Below, one piece after another: positions 12,300-23,322 of a stretch of 64,000 nt of DNA (positions are counted from its first letter, which is position 1; each line of letters starts with the position of its first letter). The stretch spans positions 26,001-90,000 of the forward strand of contig JAWPHD010004481.1 in the NCBI GenBank assembly GCA_037043455.1, given 5' to 3'. The position numbers were made by a program, and so were the translations under genes. Source of the stretch: Cyrtodaria siliqua (Eukaryota > Mollusca > Bivalvia > Adapedonta > Hiatellidae). The notes below the pieces were generated by a model, which was given only the letters and a program-made list of their open reading frames with translations, was not told the origin of the DNA and searched no databases.

Positions 12300-12924
12300 A
12301 TATAAAGTTTAATACATAATTAATATTAATTGTAAGAATAGTATAAGCAATTTATCTTTACATAGTATCAATTGTTGATATTATTAGCATAATAAGACGG
12401 AATAGTGAATACTTGGAAATGATATTTATTTAAATAATATAAATAAAAACACACATTTCAAACACTTCAAGATTTAAACCTAATATCGATATTGTGCACT
12501 GAAGTACATACTCTAAGGTAAAATTACACTATGGTATTGATTAGCACGTAACATTTTATTTAATCTATAGTACACTAAATAAGAAGCAAGTATATTGACG
12601 ACGATCGGGCCGAGACCGCCAGTTGATGAAGACAAAGTGTGGCAGACTAAAAGATTAATTAACGGTTTTTAAACACATTCTTTAAATAACTGGAAATGTA
12701 AAACATACTTACATTTTATCAAGATATTTGTTAAATTTTTAAATATCCAAAACTAAAACACGTCTTGAGTGCTTGTGAGCTGTGTGAGAAATGTCAATAG
12801 TTTCTGACATGTGCAATAAATCCTAGGGAAGCGGAAATAACAATTGTTCTAGAATATTCTAGAAGGTTCCTGCCGGAAACACGTACAATTCCCTCGAAGT
12901 TTCGTATAATTACGTTTTACTCTA
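12300..12924. other. Non-coding spacer
   Basis: AT-rich sequence with no ORF of note. No terminal inverted repeat of the Polinton could be recognised here. Confidence 0.4.
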
Positions 12925-13412
12925 TGATTGTACCTACTGAAACCCCAACTAAGGGAGGTGGGTGCATGAGCTTTCGTCCCTCGGGTTTTCTGGTCGTACC
13001 CTAGATTGGTTTTCTCTTTAGCTGCAACTACTATGGTTGTTCAGTACGATTCTGGATACATCCTGAGATGTTTATTATTTTGTATGTGTATTTTTAGTTA
13101 GTTTCTCTGGATGTGGACATTATTGTTAGAGATTTCCTTTTGATGGGATGTAGTTTTGTTTACACCGTCTTGTCTATTTGGGCGCTGAAGACAGGATTAT
13201 AGCGAGGATTGTGCGCATATAAAATCGATTCAAACTAACCAGTAGGCCTTATTGCCTACTGACCGTTCCAAGTCGGTAACCCTGTCTTCACCACCCTTTC
13301 TGTTGTTTTTTGTCTCTTTCATTGTAGTTTCAAGTCCTTGTTTGCAGTACAGTGCGGACCTACGATGCCATTGCGTTCGGACGCTGTTATTTCTATAGGA
13401 CCCTATATATCA
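12925..13412 (+). mobile_element. RT element (YLDD type), 3' end, subfamily 1
   Basis: This block is nearly identical, in opposite orientation, to 26,483-27,135 and 28,053-28,545. It contains only the non-coding 3' region of the RT element: the AAGGGAGGTGGGTGCATGAG start, the hairpin at 13,240-13,261, and the terminus CTATAGGACCCTATATA at about 13,398-13,412. It abuts the last codons of the Polinton integrase, so it inserted at or cut off the element's left side. 5' truncation with a shared 3' end is typical of target-primed retrotransposition. Confidence 0.8.
13240..13278 (+). promoter_or_regulatory. Structured RNA hairpin in RT-element 3' tail (subfamily 1)
   Basis: CAGTAGGC (13,240-13,247) pairs with GCCTACTG (13,254-13,261), followed by ACCG...CGGT around TTCCAAGT. 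In subfamily 2 the stem is CAGTGGC/GCCACTG (17,855-17,875 and 30,657-30,677), so the pairing is kept while the bases differ. The role is inferred: perhaps RT recognition or RNA stability. Confidence 0.55.
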
Positions 13413-14327
13413 TTTTGAATGTCCTTAAATGATACCCAACTATTAAATCTATCATTGTAACCGTTCCATCTAACTAATGCTAATTTATTTTTATAATCAC
13501 GCCGTATAACCTTTTCAATTCTAAATACTTCTTGGTCAGCTTTTATCATTTCCAGTTGATAAAAGCTTGCATCAATCTTTTGATTGTTTAAGTCTTTTAT
13601 TGTGTACGTCACAGGATTTGTGTTTTGAATTTCATCAACAGCAAATATTTCTTCAGTCCAATTTGGGGTATAGCCTTTTTCAAACATTCTTTTATATTTA
13701 CTGATTCTAACTTTATCTCCAATTTTAAACTTGGGTAATGATTTAGTACTTTTCATCTCTCCATACAAGTTGAAATACATCGTTCCTTTATTTTTTCATC
13801 ATTAGGTTCAATTGGTGTCATTTTAATACTCCGATGTTTTGTATTATTATACTTATCAACCATCGCCTGAAGCACGTCTAAATATGTATTTGTATTGTTA
13901 GCTGTAAAATATTTCCACATCCCCTCTTTTAATGTTCTATTACTACAGCTTTTAAATTCAAATTAAACGTGTGATACATTTTAATATTATTATCACTAAG
14001 AAATTGCTTAAACGTCTTGTTATAAAACTCCACACCCTGATCAACCCAGAGCAATTTACAGTGTCTTCCTGTACTTATTATCTGTTGGAACGCTTTGGTA
14101 ATTTTTAAACCAGTTTTATTTGGAACTGGTACAACCCAAGCAAATTTACTAAATATATCAATAACAGTAAGCAAATATTTAGTACCTTTATTATACTTTG
14201 AAAACGACTGCATATCAACCAAGTCAGCAGACCATATTTTATAAATTGTATTAACAATCACACGGCGTTGAGTGAAAATTCTTCGTATATGTTTATGAAG
14301 TTCATCTGCTAACTTGTCAGTCAGTCC
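13403..14327 (-). pseudogene. Polinton/adintovirus-like integrase (frameshifted)
   Basis: Retroviral-type DDE integrase that inserts the element's DNA into the host genome. The core domain is at 13,929-14,327: an upstream region with LADELHKHIRR, then the first catalytic Asp in SADLVDMQ and the second in WVDQGVEFY, with the region of the third acidic residue near the end of that frame. The C-terminal part, 13,403-13,780, is in another frame and ends with an SH3-like segment (KIGDKVRIS) and a chromodomain-like segment (LVRWNGYNDRFNSW). At least one frameshift lies between 13,780 and 13,930. The last codons abut an RT-element insertion. It lies directly downstream of the PLA2 ORF and in the same frame as its end. 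Inactive. Confidence 0.9.
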
Positions 14328-14330
14328 ATT

Positions 14331-14805
14331 TCAACGCCTTTTCTCGTTTTTTGAGTCTCCAAGACCTAGTTTATATTTTGTACTAATAACTGGATTTACC
14401 ATCAAATTCTTAGCAATCTTTTCTCCAGTAGTTTTAGACTTACTAGATTTCAAACCATCAAGCATGTTTTTATCAAACATTGATTTATTACTAGAATTTT
14501 CATCATAACAATAATCATGATCTTTACAAACAGCATCTAATTCATTTACCGGTTCTCCGCTATCACGTGGTTTACCAGGACCACAATATTTATAACCAGG
14601 AATTGTTACTCCCTTTTTAGGTAATAAAGGAAGCATAGCTTTATGAATATCAATATTTCCACCTTGTGTACTTTTAACAAACTGTGTTTTGGTAATACCG
14701 CAAGACGCACATGTTGCTTTTAACATTCTTCTACCATTTTTTGCTAAAACATACTGAGGATTAACATTTTCAGTAACCCTTTTTTTCTTTAATAAAATAA
14801 TTCAT
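14331..14805 (-). pseudogene. Parvovirus-type phospholipase A2 domain protein of the Polinton
   Basis: The calcium loop reads YCGPGKP (about 14,588) and the catalytic His-Asp pair sits in CKDHDYCYD (about 14,508-14,528). This is the compact secreted-type PLA2 signature used by parvovirus VP1 for endosome escape; a like role in the Polinton virion is inference. The likely start is the ATG at 14,805, which overlaps the shared TCTAATCATATTATATAT motif; a frame shift in an A-run near 14,780-14,790 separates it from the main frame. The frame ends in TGA at 14,331 and continues in the same register straight into the integrase, so the two domains were probably one fused protein. Confidence 0.85.
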
Positions 14806-14821
14806 ATATAATATGATTAGA
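14806..14821 (-). promoter_or_regulatory. Shared Polinton promoter motif, copy 2
   Basis: On the minus strand, TCTAATCATATTATAT runs directly into the ATG of the PLA2 gene. The same 18-mer TCTAATCATATTATATAT precedes the fibre-like gene at 26,331. It lies between the protease stop (14,833) and the PLA2 start. Confidence 0.6.
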
Positions 14822-14832
14822 CTTTGTTTAGC

Positions 14833-15258
14833 CTAAGCTTTGTTTACAAAATATGATTTTATAATGTTTTCATTTTTTATTGGTTTGTATGGTTTTAATA
14901 TTTTATGAAGAATATCATACATACTATTTCCTTCTTGTAACTTTTTAATGAAGAATAGACAGAAATATCCACATAGGACATTTGTTTTTATCTTGATACT
15001 GAATAGTGTTGTATTTTATATTAGGTATGTACGCTAAAACATATTTTGGTGGGCTCAGACCAAACGGATCGAAGTAATAATTATCATAGTAACGAGTCCA
15101 GTGTGTATCAGGTCCAGTATGATCATCAAGAATAATAATACCATATTTTTGTTTATTTTGATTTATTGGTAATTTGATTTTGCTGTACACCCCACTGAAT
15201 TTCTGTATACCTAGCTGCTTAACCCATTTCGTCATATCTAAGTTAGAGATAGTTCATT
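14833..15258 (-). pseudogene. Adenain-like cysteine protease (maturation protease), frameshifted
   Basis: Resembles the adenovirus-type C5 protease that Polintons carry for capsid maturation. The N-terminal frame (14,945-15,235) shows the catalytic His in TGPDTHWTRY and the Asp in YYFDPFG. The catalytic Cys motif CGYFCL lies at about 14,953-14,973 but in a different frame, which continues to a TAG at 14,833. A frameshift therefore separates His/Asp from Cys, and the enzyme is dead as it stands. A second frame change near 15,236-15,258 probably separates the true start from the first Met of the open frame. Expected family length is about 140 residues, which fits this span. Confidence 0.88.
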
Positions 15259-15525
15259 TTTAATTATTTTTTTTTTTTTACGAATGGGATACTTCTATAT
15301 GGTCTAATTTGTGAGTCTACTTGAAAACCGTTTCCTGTCTTACCTACTTGTAAACCTTTTCCAGTTCAACCACTAATAAGAGATCCGATCAATGGAATTC
15401 CTAATGATGCAAGAAGTCCAAGAAATCCCCCGTCTTGATGTTGTTCCTTTGTTAGTTTAATAGGGCAACAACCTTCAGATTTTATTATCTTTTTTATTTG
15501 TGGTAGTGTTAACGCATTAGAGTCA
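15259..15525 (-). pseudogene. pX/pVI-like membrane-active virion peptide
   Basis: After the capsid C-terminus the frame continues into a short protein: a polar start (SNALTLPQIKK), then a glycine-rich hydrophobic segment GGFLGLLASLGIPLIGSLIS at 15,372-15,433, and, past an in-frame TGA at about 15,367, a basic tail ending in a lysine run near 15,270. A Gly-Gly-Phe hydrophobic segment plus basic tail is typical of adenovirus pX-like minor virion proteins of Polintons and adintoviruses. No Met marks its start because the stop between it and the capsid gene has been lost. Confidence 0.65.
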
Positions 15526-16635
15526 AGTAGTGCTTGTTTTTTATCACTGGGCTTGTTTAATTTATATCTCAAACTTAGTTGTTTTGGATCAACACTGACT
15601 TCATTACCTGTATAATTTAAATCGAAATATATCATTCCAAAGAGATTTTTAAAACAACTCACGTTAAGTTTAGTTCCAGTGATTTTATGATTTTGTTTGT
15701 AAGAATAATTAATATCTGAATATTCGTATAATATTAGCATAACTATATTCGGTTTCTGGATAATAAACTCCATTTCCAACTCCCAATCTAGCTGATTGTA
15801 AATAGCAAAAAAACATGGTTTGGACTTTTGACTCCAGCTGTTATTCTAAATACAGATTCTGTTAGTTGAGTACTTCCGCTTTCTTGTATCATATCACTAA
15901 GGTAAGTCCATCTTCTTGTTGTCTTCTGATTTGTCATTACGTAACTTAAACCATCTGAGTTAAATTTCATTCTAGGTATCCACAAAACTAATTTATGAAT
16001 AACTACTCAACCATCATCACCACTTGATTTGAAAATTAGCACATTATCATCTGCCAGTTGCAAGCTAATTTGAATCTGACTAGGAAGAAGCATGTTTGTT
16101 TCCAAACCTTAAAACAAGGAATATTTATTTAATGGAATTATAGAGTCAACTTTTTGATTAGTTATGATTAAAGCATGACAAGCAGTAAATGCTAGGTTAA
16201 AACCAGCTTGATCATCTCGAAATTCTGCAGCAGTCGTATTGTCTAAATAAAAGTTTTCGTTTGTTCCGGTTGTCTTTGCATAATCGTCAGAAATTTCAAG
16301 CAAGCTTTTGACATTAACAAATCTGTGAAGATTATTTCCATCGTAAAACGTTTTTCCATTTTGCTTTGCTTGCATTTGATCAATCAGTGAATCTGCATCT
16401 TTAATTAAAGCAATTCTGTCGGCGTCAGCGAAAGCAGCTCCATCAGCAAGTTTGTTTACTTGAAAACTGATTTCAAAATATGCATTATACCAATCAAAGT
16501 AAGAACTTCTATCATTTAGTGTAAACTGATAACCACTTTCATTTGCCTGGTAGCATTTCCTGGTTGTGTTATAGGACTATCTAACTGAATAGGCACAAGT
16601 TCATATCTAGTATTATATGTATCACTTCGAAACAT
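15526..16635 (-). pseudogene. Polinton double-jelly-roll major capsid protein, frameshifted
   Basis: Start at the ATG 16,635, behind a variant of the shared promoter motif. The pieces, N to C: 16,560-16,635 (ELVPIQLDSPIT), then after a frameshift FDWYNAYFEISFQVNKLADGA and the frame to 16,109 with DDYAKTTGTNE and IIPLNKYSLF, then 15,788-15,985 (IPRMKFNSDGLSY, FRITAGVKSPNHVFLL), and the C-terminus in 15,526-15,779 (FGMIYFDLNY, LSLRYKL). This order and these phrases fit the hexon-like capsid protein of Polintons/adintoviruses. At least four frame breaks make it non-functional. It forms the virion shell in active relatives. Confidence 0.85.
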
Positions 16636-16656
16636 CTATGTATACTAGTAATTAGA
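16636..16656 (-). promoter_or_regulatory. Shared Polinton promoter motif, diverged copy 4
   Basis: TCTAATTACTAGTATACAT lies immediately before the capsid ATG on the minus strand. It keeps TCTAAT and the TATA part of the motif found before the PLA2 and fibre-like genes. Confidence 0.45.
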
Positions 16657-16689
16657 TTATTTTTATTTAATCAATCGTTCAATTCTTGC

Positions 16690-18035
16690 ATATTCATTTG
16701 TGGTTCCTCTTCCGGATAGTAATCCCGATAGTAATCTGTTATTTTATGCATTTACATCTTCTTCAGTTTCAACCACAGCACCACTTGTCGCAGATTTGTT
16801 TTTATTTGGCTATGAAAGGGATTTCATGTTGAGTCTTTCAACAGATACCCAGGCAGATGTTATTGAAGCTTTTAATGACACCTCTCGGTATCTGGATGAC
16901 ATACTGAACATTGACAACCCTTTCTTTCCAACTATGGTTTATAATATTTATCCTAAAGAACTTCAGCTTCATAAAGCTAATATATCTGATAATAACGCTT
17001 CTTTTTTTGATTTAGATCCGATTGAAAATGGTGAAATAATTAGCAAAATCTATGACAAGAGAGATGATTTTAATTTTGATATTGTTAATTACCCCCACTT
17101 GGATGGGGATGTTCCCCGAGCAACTTCTTATGGGGTGTATGTGTCTCAACATTTTCGTTTTTCAAGAGCTTGTACTCGAGTTGAGGACTTTAATATTCGT
17201 AATGTTTGTATAACTAAAAAGCTACTCAATCAGGGTTACCGTTACCATAAACTTCTTTCCAAATATAAAAGTAATTTAAGTACTCTTCTGCGACAAAGAC
17301 TATCACAACCTGACTTCTATGGTGATGTGATTTATAAACTTCGTAAGATTCTTGGTCATGATCACTTTCATACTATCTTTGTTAAACGTGTTAAAAAGTT
17401 TATCAAAAGAGGTTATGACCCTACCATTTTGCAACGTACTGCATGCTTGGTGGTGGACCCTTTTACAGTTCGTCACTATGCTTTCCTCTTTGATTGTTCG
17501 ATGACCGGACAAGCTGTGGACCCTATGATGACGCCTATCTAAAGCCCATTGGGACGGTGGCATTTGATGTTTGTCTATGATCTTTCTTGTCGTGCCATTA
17601 ATGGTTTATTCTCTTACTGCTCTGGCTTCTGCCAAGTCACTGAGTACCTTCATTGTGGCTTTCTAGGCTATTGTTTTTTTGTATTATATTTACACGAGCA
17701 TATTTGTGTTTTACTTATATTGCCTATTGATGCTGCCTTGTTGGTTAGAGATTAGATCATGGCGGGGATTTCTTTATTTACACTGTCCTGTTTTAATGGG
17801 ATGACAGTAGGGTAAGTGTGAGGTTTGGTGCACCCTAGATCCAGTTTAAACCCCCAGTGGCCTTTGTTGCCACTGACCGTTCCAAGGCGGTAGCCCTATT
17901 GTCAACCCTTTTGTGTTTGTGATGTCGTTTGCATTTTTTATTACTTTTGCCTTCTCGTTTGTCTGTTTGCGTGTTTGTTTTTGTGTTTTTCAGGTTAAAT
18001 GTCGTCCTTGAATGCTGCTTTCCCTGTCCGATATT
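16690..18035 (+). mobile_element. RT element (YLDD type), subfamily 2, 5'-truncated
   Basis: Inserted in the Polinton between the capsid gene and the small virion protein gene, in the opposite orientation. It contains an uninterrupted C-terminal coding part (16,700-17,542) and a 3' non-coding region of about 490 bp with a covarying hairpin (17,855-17,875). The 3' end is near CCTGTCCGATATTTTT at 18,018-18,035, the same end as the copy at 30,495-31,135. The 5' end is truncated. Confidence 0.8.
16700..17542 (+). CDS. Reverse transcriptase C-terminal part (YLDD type), partial
   Basis: About 280 codons open to a TAA at 17,540. The palm motif with the two catalytic Asp reads SRYLDDILNI, followed by a thumb-like stretch (SFFDLDPI, SKIYDKRDDFNFDI) and a long basic C-terminal region (LLNQGYRYHKLLSKY, DVIYKLRKILG, ACLVVDPFTV). 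The layout F-L-D-like block after YxDD recalls Penelope-like RTs, but no GIY-YIG nuclease follows, so the class is uncertain. The fingers and N-terminus are missing. Its C-terminal half is homologous to the minus-strand fragments at 27,130-27,485 and 30,950-31,135. Not expected to be active. Confidence 0.7.
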   Translation: MVPLPDSNPDSNLLFYAFTSSSVSTTAPLVADLFLFGYERDFMLSLSTDTQADVIEAFNDTSRYLDDILNIDNPFFPTMVYNIYPKELQLHKANISDNNASFFDLDPIENGEIISKIYDKRDDFNFDIVNYPHLDGDVPRATSYGVYVSQHFRFSRACTRVEDFNIRNVCITKKLLNQGYRYHKLLSKYKSNLSTLLRQRLSQPDFYGDVIYKLRKILGHDHFHTIFVKRVKKFIKRGYDPTILQRTACLVVDPFTVRHYAFLFDCSMTGQAVDPMMTPI

Positions 18036-18262
18036 TTTCTTTTAAAATTATCTCACCTTTTGGTTTAGGTTTAATAACTGAAACTAATTCATCAGCAGCC
18101 ATTTTTTCTACTTCATCTCCAAGTTTTTTAGAACCACTTTCTAAGATTTGTTTTCCAGCAGTTTCTAATTCTTTCCTGCCTGCTGTTTTTACAGACTCGC
18201 TAAATATTTTTGATCCAACTTTTGAAAAAATGTCAAATATGCCAGCCCCAATTGACTAACCA
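18036..18262 (-). pseudogene. Small Polinton virion protein, Ala/Lys-rich, truncated
   Basis: On the minus strand an open stretch of about 75 codons starts at a glycine-rich IGAGIFDIFSKVGSKIF, followed by a Lys/Glu-rich helix (ELETAGKQILESG) and a KPKPKG tail. An amphipathic glycine-rich start with a lysine-rich helix fits minor virion proteins near the capsid gene in Polintons. The expected start Met is absent (ATT in that place) and the 3' end is cut by the RT element at 18,035. The plus-strand ORF at 17,999-18,259 is its shadow. Confidence 0.6.
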
Positions 18263-19559
18263 ATAATATAAATGTTATATAGGCATAAATGTCATTTACT
18301 ATTTTATACTACATGTATACTATGAACACATGAATATTAACTGTTGTTGATTTTAACTAGCTCTGTGCTTGTGTATTCAATGGTATTGAATTTACTGTTA
18401 TCAGTTTTTTATACAGTATTTCATAGGTTGTAACTTTTGGTAAACATACAAACTAATACATCTATGGTATTTTTCATTTTTCTGTTATAAACGCACCGTC
18501 TGCAGATAAGATATAGCATTGATTAATGGAAGACAGCATGGAACATAGCTATCTGACTGGACTGTAATCACCAAGACAAAGTTGGTATGGTACTTACAAA
18601 TTATCTACATTAGATGGAGGTAACAGAAAACAAAATAAATTAAATAATCCTTTAGACTCCTTGGTTTTCGTTTCGTCAAGGACTAAAACAAAGGATATAC
18701 ATGTATATATATATATATTACTAAGCATTCAATTTCTCATGTAAGGTACAAACGAACCACAAGAATTATGTTAAGTAAACTTTTGACATAACACCCTTCT
18801 TAAACATTTTTTTTTTAAGAAGGGATATTTTTACTGCCAAAGTGTGCTGATTAAATATAAAAGAAAAAATTTTAGACAACAAATTACAAAGATACATGAG
18901 ATAAATGTTCTTATCATAATTATAAGCATGATAATAGTTACACTTACTTTATTTTTTTAGAAAATATGTAAGTAATGTGCATATCTTCTCTTTTAATAGA
19001 CAAATAGGTATACAGTCCAGTCAGGTGTGAGTGTGCTCTGGTGTGTCATAGATAGCAGCGGTGCAGGTACTACTAATAGACAGTTAAAAGTTTAATACTG
19101 TTACTTGCACAAAAGCCAAAAAGCAGAACAGTCTATACTTATATTCGTATTAAATACATGCTTATTCACAATTAAAATGTCCAGGAAATACAGCATTAGT
19201 GACAAAAAGTATTTGTCATGTTATATTAATTTTGGATGTACAGAAAATGTGTATTTCGGAAAAAAAAAATAGTGTGTGAGAGATCACTTTTTGGCCCTTT
19301 TTCCTTCTGTATATATTTTTCCTTGTGTATTTTATTTTATTTTCTCTTCTTGAAACTTGTTTTTCTCTTCTTGAAATAAGCACTTTCTTGGCTTATTTTT
19401 GTCTGGACATGCTTTTTTTGAGTTGCTATGATGGAAACTGGAAGGCCTAAACATGATATGAAGATAATGTTTATATCAAAATGGTTCAGAATATTTTCAT
19501 AAATATCAGGACAGCCAGTGTTCCTACAAAATATAAGGATTCGCCTATAAAGTTTAATT
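18262..19559. other. Non-coding; Polinton remnant and/or LINE 5' leader
   Basis: AT-rich sequence with no ORF that I can support. It lies between the Polinton small virion gene and the first Met of the LINE ORF2. No ORF1 is visible, so either the LINE is 5'-truncated or this is its 5' untranslated part. Confidence 0.4.
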
Positions 19560-20367
19560 ATGGATGATCGGGTAACATTTGCATCTATGAATGTCCAAGG
19601 TCTAAGTGATAAAAAAAAGGACTGATACCCTGCATTATCTTAAAAGTAAGAAATATTCTATCTATTTCCTACAAGACACCCATTTTACTGAAAGAGATGA
19701 AAAATATATACGTACAGAATGGGGATATGAATGTTTTTTTAATAATTTTTCAAGCCAGTCTAGAGGTGTGGCAATTCTTTTTAATAATACTTTTGAATAT
19801 AAATTACATTCTAAATTTTCTGGTAACGATGGAAATAAGATAAATACTAGATATAACTATTTTTGAAAAAAGAATGAGATTGATAAATATATACGGACCA
19901 AATAAAGACGACCCTAACTTTTATAAGGAAATGACATTTCAAATACAGACTGCCTTACCATAATAGCAGGAGATTTTAATTTGGTTTTAAATCCAGATAT
20001 AGATTGCCACGATTATGTTAATATTAATAACCCAAAAGCAAGGGATGAAGTTTTAAATATTATAAGTGAATTCATCTTAATAGATTGTTGGCGGGATCAA
20101 CATCTGGAAAATAGACAATTTACCTGGTTCAAAAAAAACTCAAACAAAAAAGCACGCCTAGATTATTTTTTAATTTCGGACAAGCTAATTACTGATATTG
20201 ATGAAACAAATATTTTACCAGGATATAGAACAGATCATAGCCTGGTTATATTATCATTTGAATTTGGTAAATTTGTTAAAGGACGTTCTTATTGGAAAAT
20301 GAATAACTCTCTTTTAAAAGATGAAAAATATGTACATGAAATTAAAGAAACTATAAAAAAAGACTAA
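19560..20367 (+). pseudogene. LINE ORF2 APE-type endonuclease domain
   Basis: The ATG at 19,560 gives MDDRVTFASMNVQGLSDKKK, then a shift in the AAAAAAAA run. Endonuclease blocks follow: NVQGL, FLQDTHFTERDE with the catalytic acidic residue, RGVAILFNN, then in a later frame AGDFNLVLNPDIDC and the C-terminal GYRTDHSLVILSF with the catalytic D-H pair. It nicks the target DNA for priming. Broken by frameshifts near 19,611, 19,866 and 19,945. Confidence 0.85.
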
Positions 20368-20461
20368 ACAGCAATATGTAAAAGATCCTAATATAAGTTG
20401 TGTTACCGATAAAGATCTTATCTTAAATATAAATGATCAACTCTTCTTTGATGTACTGTTA

Positions 20462-22266
20462 ATGGAAATAAGAGGAAAAACTATAGCATATTCTTCGCAT
20501 GTAAAAAAAACAGAAGATAAACGTGAGCAAAACCTTATAGCAGATATAGATACATTAGAGAAAGATATCAATATTAATCATTCATTACTTGAAAGTAAAA
20601 GAAAAGAACTTTATGAGATAAGAGAAAAAAAGATGAAGGGTATTAAAATAAGATCAAGAGCAAAGTGGATTCAAGAGGGAGAGAAAATGTCAAAGTATTT
20701 TTGTAATCTAGAAAATAAGAATTTTACTTCAAAGTGTATGTCAAGTCTAATGTCTAAAGGCAATACTATTATTAAATCTCAGCACGGTATTATAAATGAA
20801 ACAAAGATTTTTTATAAAAAACTATATTCTCATCATCCGACTGAGGCAGTTGACTTAAATGATTTATTTTCAAACTGTAAAATCCCTAAGTTAGATGATA
20901 ACACTAAGCAAACACTTGAATCAGATATTACATATGAGGATATACTTCAAAGTTTGAAACAAATGTCAAATGACAAGAGTCCAGGAATCTCTGGTTTTAC
21001 AGTAGAGTTCTACAATTTTTTCTGGTCAGATATCGGTCAATTTGTTCTACGGTCAATTAATTACGGTTTTATTACTGGACAGTTATCAATTTCACAAAGA
21101 CAGGGTGTAATTACATGCATTCCAAAAGGAGACAAAGATAAATTATATCTAAAGAACTGGCGTCCAATATCTCTTTTAAATGTGTCTTATAAGTTAGCAT
21201 CTTATAAGCTAGAAGACTAAAACTTGTTTTACAATCATTAATTCATAAAGATCAAACTGGCTTCTTAGCTGGGCGATGTATAGGAGAAAATACCAGACTG
21301 GTATATGATATTATGTTTTATGCTGAAAAATACAGTCTACCTGGACTGCTCCTTTTGATCGACTTTGAAAAAGCTTTTGATTCACTTGCTTGGGACTTTA
21401 TTTTTGAAGTACTTGATTTCTATAAATTTGGTCCAATTTTTAAAAGATGGATAAAAGTATTTTACACCAATATTGAATCATGTGTTATAGTAAATGGCCA
21501 CCTCTCAGACTGGTTTTCTATACATCGAGGCTATCGTCAGGGCGACCCACTCTCTCCATATATATTCATTCTGTGTTCAGAAATACTGGCTGTCTTGATA
21601 AGGAATAATATAAATATAAAAGGTTTAAGAATAGGTTCCAAAGAACATATACTTTCGCAATATGCAGATGACACTACATTAATACTGGATGGTTCAGAAA
21701 AATCTCTAAGACACGCTCCAAAAACTTTAACATTTTATGCAAGAGTCTCCGGCCTTCATATGAACTTAGATAAAACTAAGGTTATTTGGATAGGCTGTAG
21801 AAAAAGATGTAATGTGAAAATTTGCAGAGAATATGAACTATGTTGGGAACATGACTCCTTTACTCTTTTAGGAATTAAATTCTCTGTAGACCTAGACACA
21901 ATATGTACTATTAATTATAAAAGCAAAATTGAAGATATAAAGAAACTCTTGAGTAGCTGGTCAAAAAGGATCCTCTCACCAATAGGTAAAATCACCGTAA
22001 TAAAGAGTCTAGCCACTTCAAAAATAAATCATTTAATTTCATCAATACCTAACCCCCATCAAAGTGTAATAAATGAACTAAAATCATTATTTTTTAACTT
22101 TTTGTGGGGTGGTAAAAAAGATAAAGTCAAACGTCAAGTTATATACCATGATAAAAAGCGAGGTGGTTTAAGAATGATTGATATTGACTGCTTTTTTAAG
22201 TCTTTAAAAATCACCTGGATAAGACGTCTTTTGAAAAGCGAAAATAACTACTTAAGCATTGTTTAA
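20462..22266 (+). pseudogene. LINE ORF2 reverse transcriptase domain
   Basis: A coiled basic linker (20,462-20,760) leads into RT: NDKSPGISGFTVEFY, CIPKGDKD with NWRPISLLNVSYKL, then after a frame change near 21,220, DFEKAFDSLAW with the first catalytic Asp, RGYRQGDPLSPYIF, and the catalytic QYADDTTLIL at about 21,658-21,687. The frame stops at a TAA at 22,264. It copies element RNA at the nicked target. Confidence 0.9.
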
Positions 22267-22269
22267 GAC

Positions 22270-23322
22270 ATGAACCCATGGATAAAAGATTTTACATTAT
22301 TTGGCATAGACTATATAAATAACAATTTGAAAACATTGGATAACCCTTTCTGGAAAGATGTATTTGAAAGTTATAAATATTATTTGCATAATTTTTCACC
22401 AACCGCATGGTATCAGTTTCATGGTGTTCCGTTATGGTACAACGAAGATTTAAAGGTCGGAGGCTCAACTATTTTTTTACACCATTGGTTCTCGAAAGGC
22501 ATTTTTTTCATCAATGACTTGCTTGATATAAGCGGTAAATTTTTATCATTTAAAGTCTTTAAAGAAACCTATGAATTAAAAACAAATTTTCTAGAATATG
22601 AAGGTGTTGTAGCATCAATTAAAAGGCTGCTATGTTCATACAAGTTCTCACTTTTTCCTTGCAAATGTACAAATCCTATAATCCCGTTCCATCTATCAAA
22701 CATTTTAAAAGATATTAAAGGTAGCAGATCAATTTATGATGCAATTCTTATAAAAAATATAACCCCCTCAGCGATAATAAAATGGAATGAAGAATTTAAT
22801 AATAAATACCTAAATTGGAATAACATTTTTGCTGCAACATTTAAAATAAATCAGGATGTAAAACTCCAATGGTTCCAGTATAGGATAAACCATAGGATTC
22901 TAGGTACCAATTATTTACTAAAAAAAATGAACATTTCTCATTCTGATAAATGTACTCTTTGTAATAAAGCGGTAGAAACAATTAAACATCTATTTTATGA
23001 CTCTGCGGTTTCAAAGTCATTTTGGTCAGACTTATCTACTTTAATTAACAGCACAATTACTAGCATAGTGACTAACTGGTCAGACTCAGATATTATATTA
23101 GGGAATACTAAACTTGATAATATCCTTAATAAAATTCTAATATTAGGAAAATACCATATATTCTTTCAAAAACAAAATAATTCTGCACCATCCTGCCTCA
23201 ACTTTATTTACTATTTAAAATCAGTTTATAAAACTGAAAAATTCATTGCTTATACAAACACAAAAGAAACATACTTTCATAAAATATGGAACCGATATGA
23301 AAATATTGTCGCCGAACCATAA
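22270..23322 (+). pseudogene. LINE ORF2 C-terminal region with RT zinc finger
   Basis: A 350-codon frame continuing ORF2 after the single stop at 22,264. Near its end the motif CTLCNKAVETIKHLFYD gives the Cys/His pattern of the zf-RVT region found in plant and animal LINEs. The stop is at 23,320. The downstream 3' UTR border cannot be placed. Confidence 0.8.

Larger units (their letters stand above)
19560..23322 (+). mobile_element. Tx1/L1-like non-LTR retrotransposon, ORF2, disrupted
   Basis: One ORF2 spread over several frames: APE-type endonuclease (19,560-20,367), RT (20,462-22,266) and a C-terminal region with zinc-finger-like Cys/His (22,270-23,322). It splits the Polinton between its small virion gene and the 38-residue ORF/fibre gene. 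Frame breaks lie near 19,611 (A-run), 19,866, 19,945-19,981, 20,360 (A-run), 21,220 and at the TAA at 22,264. The changes are few and the text is well preserved, so this is a fairly recent insertion. The clade is assigned from endonuclease start and RT style (Tx1 group of L1). Confidence 0.85.

Noticed and set aside
17999..18259. Plus-strand 86-codon ORF
   Set aside because: It is antisense to the small Polinton virion protein and begins within the RT-element tail.
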